Virus record (IMG/VR): IMGVR_UViG_3300030380_004523
Span: 1 to 36,530 of that record
DNA: 36,530 nucleotides
Direction: 5' to 3' (one strand)
From: a virus
Under the pieces are notes generated by a model. The model did not search any database, was not told the DNA's origin, and was given only the letters and a program-made list of their open reading frames with translations. Shown piece after piece: positions 13,720-22,613 of the stretch. Each line of letters starts with the position of its first letter. The stretch's first letter is position 1. The translations under genes and the position numbers were made by a program.

Positions 13720-16700
13720 TCAGCTATACTCCTGAGCATCCACCGTTGTATTTATGACATCTGATGAGCTTGCTAAATATGCGTCAGCCTGGTGGGTGGC
13801 TGATGCATTGGCATAAGTGGTGCTCTCTAGTGTCCCATTGGCGCTAGCAATAGAGTGAGCGCCGGTGAATGTTATCACGTTACCCGCTATTGACTGAATA
13901 GTGAGATTCGTGATGGCGCTGTCATGGTCGCCTCTTGGCAGATAATCAACCACATCACCAGCCTTGAAGAAGCTCACGTCATCCACAGCTAATGAGCTGA
14001 AGTCATCCTCTGCTACTGTGACAGTGTCTGCTGTAAATGCAGTGACTCTGGCTGTTACATTCCAAGCCACAGGACTTAGACCTGTTACTAAGATCTCGAG
14101 TTCACACCCTTCACTCATCAACTCTTGACGTATTGACCTGACCATCCCGACGCCATCAGTCACGCCATAGGCGTCACCATACCCTTTTAGATGTGGTGAG
14201 CTTACGCTGACATAAGATCCAACATCGAGATAAATGCTCTGACCTGTGGCTATAGATCCACGCCATACCCTAAGAGGGTTGCTGAGCAAGTTGAAGATCC
14301 TCGATGATATAGGCAAAAACTCAGCGTAACGGTCACCAGCTCCACGTCCAAACTCATCAGAGGATAAGCCGGGGAGTGTTAGTGTGATCTTTGAACGCTC
14401 ACCACCATAGCGAGTGATGGCCTCCTGATTGCTGAAAAGTACGTTGCTCATGTACTTCTCTTCAATAGCGTCATAGTCATACTGATACTCAATCTGAGTG
14501 ACTATGTCCTCATACACTCCCCAATATGGGGGTTCATCTGCTAACCAGTCGCCGGCTGATATAGACAGATCAGTGTTAGCACTTCGATCATTACCGATAG
14601 ATACGAGAGTAATCTTACTTACACCGGTGCTAGGATCTCGCCTCATAACTATAGCAGCGCTGAGTAATTTGAGTATGGACTCGACAAGCTCTCTAAGGTC
14701 ACCCTCATCACCAGATATAAATGAGTCAACAGTGATGAGGCTAGTGCTATCAACAGCTAAGAAGCTTTGCTCATCGATGTGGCTATCATCAATGTTTAAG
14801 CCTAGGGTGAACACGTCATAAGTACCATTGAGCCCTTCACCGCCTCCACTCTCGAGCAGCTTAAGCAGTGCTACACCAGGTCTATCTGAGTTTATCCTTG
14901 ACGCTCTAAATATAATAACGCGCTCATGATTAGGCCAGTTTCCAAAAGAGACATTTTCAGCAAGGCTTTGAGATGGGTCTAGGTGAATGAAGACACCAAC
15001 ATCTACACCGCTAAATGTAGCCGTAGTCTCATGAGTAGCTACAAAGACTTGATCTCTTTGCTCATTAGACTTTCGATCTGTGAATCTCACCACGATGTCA
15101 AATGAGCTTGAGCCTGCTGTGCTCGGTAGACCTATAGAGTTCTCAACTAGGAATCGATCTTCATAGAGCTGATAATAAGCAGAGGCTACACCCTGCAAAG
15201 GAAACTGAGCTGAGAAGGTTGGAGGCTGTACTTGTAGCCTTCTGAAGACTCCGTCAAAAGTGTTCCTTATATCTTGTACAAAGTCTTCATCTCTTGACGA
15301 TAGATCAATTGGATACCAACACCTAGACCTATCATCGAGCGCCATGAGAGCACTATTAGCAGTTCGCCAATATCGAGCGTTCTGCCAATTTCCTAAACCA
15401 CGCCTCTGCATATCTAAGATAAATTTTAGTTTACTCGACCATAGAAAAATCTCTGTCTCGACATTGGATCTAGTGGTCTTTCTTACTATTGCTTGAGCTT
15501 GTCCATTTAATGCCCAACTAGCTAGACCACCAGAGAGGCCAGCAGATGAGCTAGGGCCATCACTGTTTAAAGTGTCATTGATTACATCAGGCCACTTCTT
15601 TAACTCATCAGACCCTAGTTGATGCTGTTTTAACTCTGCTAATCTCTCAACAGTCAAATTAGTAATATCTTCAAGCTCTGCCTGTGTAAAGCTCTCAGAG
15701 AGTGATGCTAGTGTACAAGTATAAATGGTCTGACCATCCCCATTAACACCTGCTGCTATTGCAGTGGGGAAAGCATACTTATCTTCAATTGACATTCTAG
15801 GCTTGAGGCGTGGATAACGTGGATGAGGCTGTCCATTGAAGTCAGTGTCTGCTGAGCCTTTTGGTAGACTGAGATCAAAGTCAGCCTCAAGCGCAATATT
15901 TGAATTTTTGATCAGGCTGATTGTACCTGCTGTTATTGTGCTTGTAGAGTCGACTTCATATCCCCATAGGGAGCTTTGTCTGATCCCATACTCGAGCATG
16001 TTGGAATCAGTACCATAATAATGATAGCCATCTAATAGTGAGCTTTGCCCAACGCCCTTATCACCTAGCTGAGAATCAACCAACGCCGTTAGAGGTATGA
16101 GGCTGATAGAGATTGCGTCTTGCCTCTCGATCACAGGTGAGCTCTCGATGAATCCATTCACCACTTCTACCCATGAGGATAGTGATCCACTTGGATGCTG
16201 ATGAGCTGCATAGAGCTTAGCGCGTCTGCCTCTGAATGTAGTGATCTCAGTGGTGATCTCAGGGACGCTTGAACCTTCTAACGTTATGCTGTGAGTCTGC
16301 CTGGGTGTGTTGCCTACTGCGCGACCTGCTAAGACATTGAGCTGTGTTGTGGTCGCGCTTATCGCTCTAACAGTCTCTGATCCAACATGTAACAGTCGAG
16401 GATAAGAGAGTGAGGTGAGATCTCTATCAACTTGGATCACTGAGGCTGATCTAGTTAGTGATGCAGTGAGTTGAGCTTTAGTAGAGGCTGACCTCTGACC
16501 ACAACGACCAAAGACTATACCTGCATCACCTAGACCACCTCTCTGTCTATCTACTGATAGAGTGACAGTAGTGCTCGAGTATTGACCTACACCACCAGCG
16601 ACATCAAGAGATGAACTATAGCCACCTACCTCTATGATGCTCTCAACATCTGTATAATTTATACCACTGATGATCTGAGTATTTAAGCCGGCTGTACCAC

Positions 16701-16779
16701 CTCCAGAGTGATAGCGATACTGAAGACCACCCACCTCTAAAGCAAAGACGCGACGCCCATGATCACTATTAACACTCAT
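13720..16779 (-). CDS. Large tail tip / central tail hub protein, 1019 aa
   Basis: It is the longest gene of the tail-tip block. The sequence is beta-rich throughout. The C-terminal part (about 905-1019) contains the pattern of short strands DTVTVAEDDFSSLAVDDVSF, FKAGDVVDYLPRGD and GNVITFTGAHSIA that is common at the ends of phage tail hub proteins. The position after the tape measure and three intermediate tail genes, and before the endolysin, fits a hub that closes the tail tube and carries the fibres. No peptidase motif is seen. The start overlaps the preceding stop as ATGA. The exact homology class is uncertain. Confidence 0.65.
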   Translation of the reverse strand: MSVNSDHGRRVFALEVGGLQYRYHSGGGTAGLNTQIISGINYTDVESIIEVGGYSSSLDVAGGVGQYSSTTVTLSVDRQRGGLGDAGIVFGRCGQRSASTKAQLTASLTRSASVIQVDRDLTSLSYPRLLHVGSETVRAISATTTQLNVLAGRAVGNTPRQTHSITLEGSSVPEITTEITTFRGRRAKLYAAHQHPSGSLSSWVEVVNGFIESSPVIERQDAISISLIPLTALVDSQLGDKGVGQSSLLDGYHYYGTDSNMLEYGIRQSSLWGYEVDSTSTITAGTISLIKNSNIALEADFDLSLPKGSADTDFNGQPHPRYPRLKPRMSIEDKYAFPTAIAAGVNGDGQTIYTCTLASLSESFTQAELEDITNLTVERLAELKQHQLGSDELKKWPDVINDTLNSDGPSSSAGLSGGLASWALNGQAQAIVRKTTRSNVETEIFLWSSKLKFILDMQRRGLGNWQNARYWRTANSALMALDDRSRCWYPIDLSSRDEDFVQDIRNTFDGVFRRLQVQPPTFSAQFPLQGVASAYYQLYEDRFLVENSIGLPSTAGSSSFDIVVRFTDRKSNEQRDQVFVATHETTATFSGVDVGVFIHLDPSQSLAENVSFGNWPNHERVIIFRASRINSDRPGVALLKLLESGGGEGLNGTYDVFTLGLNIDDSHIDEQSFLAVDSTSLITVDSFISGDEGDLRELVESILKLLSAAIVMRRDPSTGVSKITLVSIGNDRSANTDLSISAGDWLADEPPYWGVYEDIVTQIEYQYDYDAIEEKYMSNVLFSNQEAITRYGGERSKITLTLPGLSSDEFGRGAGDRYAEFLPISSRIFNLLSNPLRVWRGSIATGQSIYLDVGSYVSVSSPHLKGYGDAYGVTDGVGMVRSIRQELMSEGCELEILVTGLSPVAWNVTARVTAFTADTVTVAEDDFSSLAVDDVSFFKAGDVVDYLPRGDHDSAITNLTIQSIAGNVITFTGAHSIASANGTLESTTYANASATHQADAYLASSSDVINTTVDAQEYS

Positions 16780-17411
16780 GGTGTCACCTCAACCTCAAAT
16801 ACGTCATAGATGTGAAATCCAGATATGGCCACATCATTAACGGTCACACTTATATTCAGTAGCTGACCTCTATTAGCAGATGGTACATATAGAGGCCTAA
16901 TCAATACGGTGGGTGATACGTTAGTGGGTGCATCAATAAGCTGAGTACCACTAAAGATGAACTCATCAGGAGCGTAGCTGTAACCTTGGGTTGATAGATC
17001 TGTAAACTTAATCCCTTGATCAATGATACTGCCTGTAAATGAGTTGCCTGCTGTGCTTCTTAATTGACACTGTATATCAGGATTCGATGACCCTGTTTTA
17101 CCTGCATAGCTAATTAAGATGGCTAGTCTCTCTGAGAGAGCTGTGCTCTGATATAAGAAGTTATAGTCATATCCCTTATAGGCGCTACGTATGACCCCAT
17201 AATTATGAAGTCTTGACCCTGTACCAAAGACACCAGACCACCCACCATAAGTGCTATGACTGACTTGGTAGTGAGCTTCACCGAGAAACTTACAATGGCT
17301 AAGTTGAGCTAGACCATTAGCTAACTGTGTAGCAGTCCCACCCATGACCACTTCACCATTATAGCAACCATCAACACTAGGTAGCTTAATAAAACCGGTG
17401 GGTATTAGCAT
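16776..17411 (-). CDS. Tail tip-associated protein, 211 aa
   Basis: Beta-rich protein starting MLIPTGFIKLPSVDGCYNGE, with many Gly, Tyr and Ser residues and a C-terminal strand IYDVFEVEVTP. It lies between two other tail-tip genes with overlaps or one-base gaps, so it is almost certainly part of the same assembly. No enzyme motif, signal or membrane helix is present. It could be a small distal tail or baseplate component. I do not recognise a specific family. Confidence 0.55.
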   Translation of the reverse strand: MLIPTGFIKLPSVDGCYNGEVVMGGTATQLANGLAQLSHCKFLGEAHYQVSHSTYGGWSGVFGTGSRLHNYGVIRSAYKGYDYNFLYQSTALSERLAILISYAGKTGSSNPDIQCQLRSTAGNSFTGSIIDQGIKFTDLSTQGYSYAPDEFIFSGTQLIDAPTNVSPTVLIRPLYVPSANRGQLLNISVTVNDVAISGFHIYDVFEVEVTP

Positions 17412-17412
17412 G

Positions 17413-18507
17413 TCACACTCCTATGATTGTTAAACCGGCGACGTATGGCAGATAGGTTCCACTCCCACCATCCATGTCTACACCAAAGATAAACAGCTGA
17501 GTTAGATTGTGAGCGCTCTCATCAGGTCCTACTCTGTATACACTAAGACCAAAGTCATCAGACCTTGGCAGTTCATCAAGTCTAAAGTTGAGTGTGTGAG
17601 TTGTCCATCCTGTGGAGTTCATCGTGATGCGCTCTCCTAACAGGTCAATAGAGATGGGTGTGTAACTACCTCCATTTTGAATGACGTGAACATAGGCTGT
17701 GAGGTCTAAAGTTGAATCATCTCTCATACCGGGGAAGATGGCAGACTCACTAAACATCGAGTTAAGATCACCTGTGGCAATAGCTCGAGGAGCTGCACCG
17801 GCTGAGCTTATACCTGATCCTGAGCTAACACCCTCTACACCTGACCAGTTAAACAAAACTCTAGGCCTTCTCCTCAGAGTATTGATGTTATTGATGAGCT
17901 CTACGCCGGTCCTCGATGATAGAGGCAGATCAGCGCCTAATCTAGTTTGACCCTGTGGGATATACTCACTCAGCTGATGGAAGTGTTGACCCGTTGCAAG
18001 TGGTGATGTAAGCGGTGACCAGTTAGCCATCACTCCAAGCACCTCAACCTCACCACCGGTGGGCGCTTTGACTTCCATCTTAAGAAGACCTGCAAATTCA
18101 TTCTGAAAGGCTGTGATATTGATAGCGCCAGAGACAAAAGCGCTCGAGTATCGAGATGTGTCTGTGATGGTTAATGTGGTGGTGTATGTGTTTGATCCCA
18201 GAGTCAGACTAAACTTAGCCTGAGCACCGGCTGTGGCACAGAAGGCGCTGAGGATAATATTAAGAGTCTGATGAGATGAACTTATCTGTGGGATGTACCA
18301 TTGACACATCTCTACAAAACTAGTGCCATCTTGTCTGAAGGTCGAGTCATCCCATGTCTGACTTAATACGTTACTAGTCCCACCGGTGGCGAAGGCGTAG
18401 TTTGATGAGTCTGCTAGTCTAGCTATCTCAGTGGTCCTGATGGTCTGACCTGCGACTACTCGAGATGCATCAGTCAGCAACGGTGGTGATGTAAATGAGT
18501 TGCTCAT
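17413..18507 (-). CDS. Tail tip-associated protein, 364 aa
   Basis: Begins MSNSFTSPPLLTDASRVVAG. Its beta-sandwich-like first half includes SLTLGSNTYTTTLTITDTSR. A central segment has QHFHQLSEYIPQGQTRLGAD, and a second beta-rich half ends LPYVAGLTIIGV. The segment around residues 85-170 looks like a carbohydrate-binding-type sandwich, which is an impression only. The gene overlaps the preceding one as ATGA and is one base from the next, consistent with a single tail-tip operon. Its role is probably structural. Confidence 0.55.
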   Translation of the reverse strand: MSNSFTSPPLLTDASRVVAGQTIRTTEIARLADSSNYAFATGGTSNVLSQTWDDSTFRQDGTSFVEMCQWYIPQISSSHQTLNIILSAFCATAGAQAKFSLTLGSNTYTTTLTITDTSRYSSAFVSGAINITAFQNEFAGLLKMEVKAPTGGEVEVLGVMANWSPLTSPLATGQHFHQLSEYIPQGQTRLGADLPLSSRTGVELINNINTLRRRPRVLFNWSGVEGVSSGSGISSAGAAPRAIATGDLNSMFSESAIFPGMRDDSTLDLTAYVHVIQNGGSYTPISIDLLGERITMNSTGWTTHTLNFRLDELPRSDDFGLSVYRVGPDESAHNLTQLFIFGVDMDGGSGTYLPYVAGLTIIGV

Positions 18508-19712
18508 AGGTGTTCAATCTCCATCGATACTGGTACACGTCTTTTGAGTCTGCCAGGGTATGCAAGATTAAAGTCTGCTGTTACTAGTGAACCTCTTATT
18601 CTTCCATACTCTCCATTATCCTCAGAGGTGTAGAGGCTGTCATAAGCAGACTGAGTACCAACTATTTGATCAGTCCTGAGAGATCTCCTCGAGTCACCCC
18701 ATCCTTGATAGAAGTTGACGCGCTCACCAGATGAGCAGTGTGTAAGCCATCGATGGATGAAGTGTTGATAGTCGTCTACTAGGTCTAGCAAAGCATCAAG
18801 ATCAAAGCTCAGCACACTAGTCACGTATGTACCAATATAGTTACTCGAGTAACCTCCGCTGATCTTACGCCTACTTTCACTTAGATTCTGAACTCGTAGA
18901 TGATGACCTTGGTATGGTCGAGATGGGATAAGCACACCTGAGGCTTTATGAGTCGAGGTCAAGAGACTGAAGGTTGTGTCATAAGTGGTGGGTGTCTCAT
19001 TACCTGTGAACCCTAGCATGTCTCTTATAGTTGTGTTTGACCACGTGATGTGACCTAGCGCTGTGAGATATGCACACTCGACATAGCCACTATCATTCAC
19101 ATACCAATTGATCAGGTCACTAGTCTGAGCATCTTGGTCTAATTTATCTAATGAGTCTAAACCAAAGACATCAGCATCATTGATGGTGGCTCGGTCTCGA
19201 GTATAAACTGAGAGGTCTTGAATCTTAATGCTCTGCTGAGGGAACACAAAAGAGCCAGCGCCACCCACTTGATCAAGTCGATATGATACACCTGATAGGC
19301 TAGTTGCTCCCCTTGTCCAATCATTCTGACAAGTGACTGAGTATGTAGAGCCGTTAAGAGTCGCTGATACTGTGCCACTGCCTAGGCCCAAAGGATCTGA
19401 TGACCCGGTTGAGGTCACTGTAAAATTAGTGTTTGAACTAAACACAAACTTATCAGAGCTATTGAGCGATAAAGCCCATGATGCTCCAAAGAGTTTAACA
19501 GTGGTGAGTCTGCCTGTGCCGGTCATGTCAGCGTCTAATGATCGACCATTTAAGAAGAAGACAATATCCTCATAGACACCTTGACCAGTGGTGAACGTAG
19601 GCAGTGATACAGCTGAGCCACCACCTCTGGTAAATAGCTGAGTCGCGCTCAAGTCACGTAGGTCATACGCTGTGAGGAGCCCAAACTGTGGAGCAGGGTT
19701 ATTTAGTGGCAT
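18504..19712 (-). CDS. Distal tail / minor tail protein, 402 aa
   Basis: This is the first gene after the tape measure, with a TAATG overlap and GGGAG in front. In siphoviruses this place is usually held by the distal tail protein that forms the ring between tube and tip. The sequence is beta-rich with many Asp, Ser and Thr residues and a late region HRWLTHCSSGERVNFYQGWG. The family cannot be fixed by eye, so the name comes from synteny. Confidence 0.55.
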   Translation of the reverse strand: MPLNNPAPQFGLLTAYDLRDLSATQLFTRGGGSAVSLPTFTTGQGVYEDIVFFLNGRSLDADMTGTGRLTTVKLFGASWALSLNSSDKFVFSSNTNFTVTSTGSSDPLGLGSGTVSATLNGSTYSVTCQNDWTRGATSLSGVSYRLDQVGGAGSFVFPQQSIKIQDLSVYTRDRATINDADVFGLDSLDKLDQDAQTSDLINWYVNDSGYVECAYLTALGHITWSNTTIRDMLGFTGNETPTTYDTTFSLLTSTHKASGVLIPSRPYQGHHLRVQNLSESRRKISGGYSSNYIGTYVTSVLSFDLDALLDLVDDYQHFIHRWLTHCSSGERVNFYQGWGDSRRSLRTDQIVGTQSAYDSLYTSEDNGEYGRIRGSLVTADFNLAYPGRLKRRVPVSMEIEHL

Positions 19713-21688
19713 TATGATCTCCCTAGGTTAAGGCGTCTAGCGCCTCTGTTACGCTGATTCATTACACCTACGAGTCTATCAACCATAGCTCTCTCTGCAG
19801 CCTGTTTAGTGTCATAGATCACAGCGCCACCAAAGTTAATATTGAAGACGGTGCTTGTCTCCTGAGCGCTCTCTCTCTCTGGCGTTGGTGCTATCTGTGG
19901 AGCTCCACTTGGTGATGCGCTACCTCCACCACCACCGCCTCCACCGGCTAGCGCACTACCTGCCACACCAGCTGCGACCGCTCCAGCTGCAAAGCCAGTA
20001 GCTGCCTTTAAGTTATTTGCTGCACCTACGAGGTCACCCATAGCCAAAGCTGAAAACATCTTGGCAGTAGAGATCAAAGACTCAACAGCAGCTTGCTTGC
20101 CTAGGCCAAAGATGATCTGAGCTATTGACTCTTTGAATGATTCACCCATAGCTAAAGCACCAAAACTAGCTTCAGCGAAAGCACCACCAAAAGCATCAGC
20201 GATCTCACCAGCTTGATCAATGTAGGCTTGTTCTCTCTGTGTCCTCTCATCGATCTGCTTTAAGATCTCAGCTTGTCGCTTGTCTCTCTCTGCTTGTCGC
20301 TTTGCCTCTTCAGATTTTAAGAGTTCAGTCTTTGCCATCTCAAAGCGCATCTCAGCCATCAAGAGCTGATTCTGATTTTCTCTAGCTCGATCACGCTCAA
20401 GCTCATATTGTGCATCTAATACTTGAAGCTTTGTAAATCCTAGTTGCTTCATTTTTTGAATCTCTAGCGCTCGAATAGCAAAGAGCTCATTTTGAGTCTG
20501 ACGCTCGAGCATTAAGCGCTGAGCCTCTGCTGCTTTCTCAGCTGCCAGTCTTGCACTTCTTATGGATTTAGCTCTATCAGACCTAGCCTTCTCAGCCTTT
20601 TCTCTCTCTGCTTTAGCTTTGGCCTCTAAGTCAGAGAATCTTTTATCAATGACATCAGCATTTAAAGTATCAGCGTCAATAGCCTTAATAGATTGCTGTA
20701 CCTCATCATGCAACTCTATGAGTAGCGTCTTATCTCGTTTGTTGAGCTCGGCTAACTTTTGCGACTCTTTAAGCCTGCTTTGAAGTCTAAGATGCTGGCC
20801 TTCAAGTTCTAACTTGTATTTCTCGCGCTCAAGATCAGAGACTGCAGCCACCTCAGCCTCTCTAAGCTCCAAACTTTTGAGTAAGACTAGATTCTCTGTA
20901 ACACGTCTAGCTATCTCAACCGGTGCTTGTGACTCTAAATCAAGAAACTTTGATTCGGTTCTAAATAACCTTTCTTGAGTCTCAGCTTGAGCGATGTTTT
21001 GCTCTCTTATAAGCTGCTTAGTTATTAGTCGTTGTCTATCTAAGTCATCAAGTAGCTCTGTTTGTGTCTTATAATACTGTAGCCCAGTAAGAAGGTTATC
21101 GAAAGACTTCTTCCATCCCTCCTCTCTTCGCCTTTCGTATTTTTCTGCTCGCTCTGCTTGAATCTGCTGTTCTTTAGCTATTGATCTACCTACGGCTTTA
21201 GTCCGTTTTTCAAGATTTTCCTTAGATAGCTGTGCCTCCAAATTGAGCCTAGTAAAATCTCTAAGTTCTCTATTCGTAGGCTTAACACCCTTTTCAGCTA
21301 ACATCTCAAGCTTAGATTGCAAGTCTGCTGAACTTGTGGCCAGTGCATCTTCAGCTTCACCCGCTGCATGTGCAGCTCCTGAGATGTTTAAAAAAGTCTC
21401 ATATAAAGCAAAGCCCACAGCGACAAGACCACCAATTGCAGGTATCAAAGACACTATAGATGCTTTGCCTCCTTTGCTCATTGAATCAAGGGTATGAGTG
21501 AGATCTTTAAAAGCTCCTCCAGCTTCCTCTATATTTCCAACTAAAGAGCCAAGGCCTTCACCCATGTGTGTGTTTGATTTATCAAATCTATCAGCCATTG
21601 ATGCTGCAGTCTCACCAATGCCCTTAAGCCCTTTCTTAGCCTCCTCAGCTCCATCAAGTCTAACCTCGATTGCAACGGTTCTACCCAT
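19712..21688 (-). CDS. Tail tape measure protein, 658 aa
   Basis: The N-terminus (VAIEVRLDGAEEAKKGLKGI) matches the start of many tape measure proteins. A hydrophobic stretch at about 78-105 (SIVSLIPAIGGLVAVGFALY) is followed by a very long coiled coil (about 120-490) rich in Glu, Lys, Arg, Ala and Leu. A Gly/Ala-rich hydrophobic region comes next (about 520-590) with a GGGGGGG run. A rule of about 1.5 angstrom per residue predicts a tail near 100 nm, a siphovirus value. The gene follows the frameshifted chaperone pair, as in lambda. Confidence 0.9.
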   Translation of the reverse strand: MGRTVAIEVRLDGAEEAKKGLKGIGETAASMADRFDKSNTHMGEGLGSLVGNIEEAGGAFKDLTHTLDSMSKGGKASIVSLIPAIGGLVAVGFALYETFLNISGAAHAAGEAEDALATSSADLQSKLEMLAEKGVKPTNRELRDFTRLNLEAQLSKENLEKRTKAVGRSIAKEQQIQAERAEKYERRREEGWKKSFDNLLTGLQYYKTQTELLDDLDRQRLITKQLIREQNIAQAETQERLFRTESKFLDLESQAPVEIARRVTENLVLLKSLELREAEVAAVSDLEREKYKLELEGQHLRLQSRLKESQKLAELNKRDKTLLIELHDEVQQSIKAIDADTLNADVIDKRFSDLEAKAKAEREKAEKARSDRAKSIRSARLAAEKAAEAQRLMLERQTQNELFAIRALEIQKMKQLGFTKLQVLDAQYELERDRARENQNQLLMAEMRFEMAKTELLKSEEAKRQAERDKRQAEILKQIDERTQREQAYIDQAGEIADAFGGAFAEASFGALAMGESFKESIAQIIFGLGKQAAVESLISTAKMFSALAMGDLVGAANNLKAATGFAAGAVAAGVAGSALAGGGGGGGGSASPSGAPQIAPTPERESAQETSTVFNINFGGAVIYDTKQAAERAMVDRLVGVMNQRNRGARRLNLGRS

Positions 21689-22103
21689 GTTTACTCTCCT
21701 CTATTGCTCTCTGCTGTGCTCGGCTCTGAGCTGACTCAGTATGATAGTGTAAAGTGTCCACAGCCTCAACTAGAGCACATGATGGCGTTGGGTGTGATAC
21801 TGAGATGGGGTATAGACCCGACCTGTGACGATGATAAGCAGAGATGATGCTTGCTAGTCTATTAGCGCCGGCCACAGGACAAGATCTGATTTTAAGATCA
21901 CTGTACTCAGCGCCACTATCTGGTGCTACTCGATAACCAGGGACATAGAGCCCATGCTCATCACGTTGCACCATAGGCAGATTCTCTTTAAATGCACCAC
22001 CACAGCTACCACGTTTCTCACGTAGTCCCTTGCTTGACCTGCATTGATCACATGACCATGAGCGTCCTCTGTTATAGCTTAGCCACACAGAAGACGCGCT
22101 CAT
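21681..22103 (-). CDS. Tail assembly chaperone second frame (lambda T-like), made mainly by -1 frameshift, 140 codons
   Basis: This frame starts in a TAATG overlap with the first chaperone gene and is in the -1 frame at the slippery GGGAAAA. A shift would fuse the 169-residue protein to Ile and then this segment, giving about 310 residues. It contains a Cys cluster (CDQCRSSKGLREKRGSCGG) and another Cys further on (IRSCPVAG) that may bind zinc. The end overlaps the tape measure start by eight bases. In lambda the gpG-gpGT pair chaperones the tape measure; position and signal agree with that role. Separate initiation at its ATG cannot be excluded. Confidence 0.7.
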   Translation of the reverse strand: MSASSVWLSYNRGRSWSCDQCRSSKGLREKRGSCGGAFKENLPMVQRDEHGLYVPGYRVAPDSGAEYSDLKIRSCPVAGANRLASIISAYHRHRSGLYPISVSHPTPSCALVEAVDTLHYHTESAQSRAQQRAIEESKHG

Positions 22104-22112
22104 TATTTTCCC
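22060..22112 (-). promoter_or_regulatory. Programmed -1 frameshift signal: slippery GGGAAAA plus hairpin
   Basis: On the minus strand the heptamer G GGA AAA (22112-22106) is in the required phase, immediately before the TAA stop. After a four-base spacer GAGCG (22101-22097) pairs with CGCTC (22064-22060). After a two-base bulge TCTTCTGT (22094-22087) pairs with ACAGAGGA (22072-22065) with one U-G pair, leaving a 14-base loop. Lambda uses GGGAAAG at the same place in gene G. Confidence 0.85.
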
Positions 22113-22612
22113 TGTTCACCTAACAGACTGATCCTCTGTATGTGGAGGACAAGTTCACTTATGGTCTGTACTCGATGACTCTCTGGTCTAATCATCTGGA
22201 GCTGTTCAAGCGTTGCATCTACATCATCAATACTAACGAGTGAAGCTCTGATCATCTCATTATAGACATTGTTCAAATACTGTTGATATTGGCTCATAGC
22301 TTCACGCTCATCATCACTTAGCTTGTGATGCCACTGAGCTTTCTCACGTAGATCATCAGGAGCCTCAGACCAGAGCAGACGGCCTAACTCAGATCGAGTC
22401 ATAGCACCGGCTCTAATCTCAGCCTGTTCACGCTCAGCAGGTGAGAGCGCTTTGAGTGTAAACGTTGTAGCACCATCACCTAATTTTAAATGAAGCATGT
22501 CACCAGTGTCTAAATACTTAGAGCGCTCTTCATCAGTACACTCGACCGATGGATCACAAGTGACAACGACTTCAAGAGTCTGCTCTGATGACGTGAGAAA
22601 AGATAAGCCCAT
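22103..22612 (-). CDS. Tail assembly chaperone first frame (lambda G-like), 169 aa
   Basis: A small helical protein directly after the tail tube gene and before the tape measure. It contains FTLKALSPAEREQAEIRAGA, a phrase typical of tail chaperones and related phage proteins that contact the tail, then a helical C-terminal part ending SLLGEQGK. Its last codons form the slippery sequence of the frameshift site, so both a short and an extended product are expected. Role: keeps the tape measure soluble and recruits tail tube subunits during assembly. Confidence 0.75.
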   Translation of the reverse strand: MGLSFLTSSEQTLEVVVTCDPSVECTDEERSKYLDTGDMLHLKLGDGATTFTLKALSPAEREQAEIRAGAMTRSELGRLLWSEAPDDLREKAQWHHKLSDDEREAMSQYQQYLNNVYNEMIRASLVSIDDVDATLEQLQMIRPESHRVQTISELVLHIQRISLLGEQGK

Positions 22613-22613
22613 C

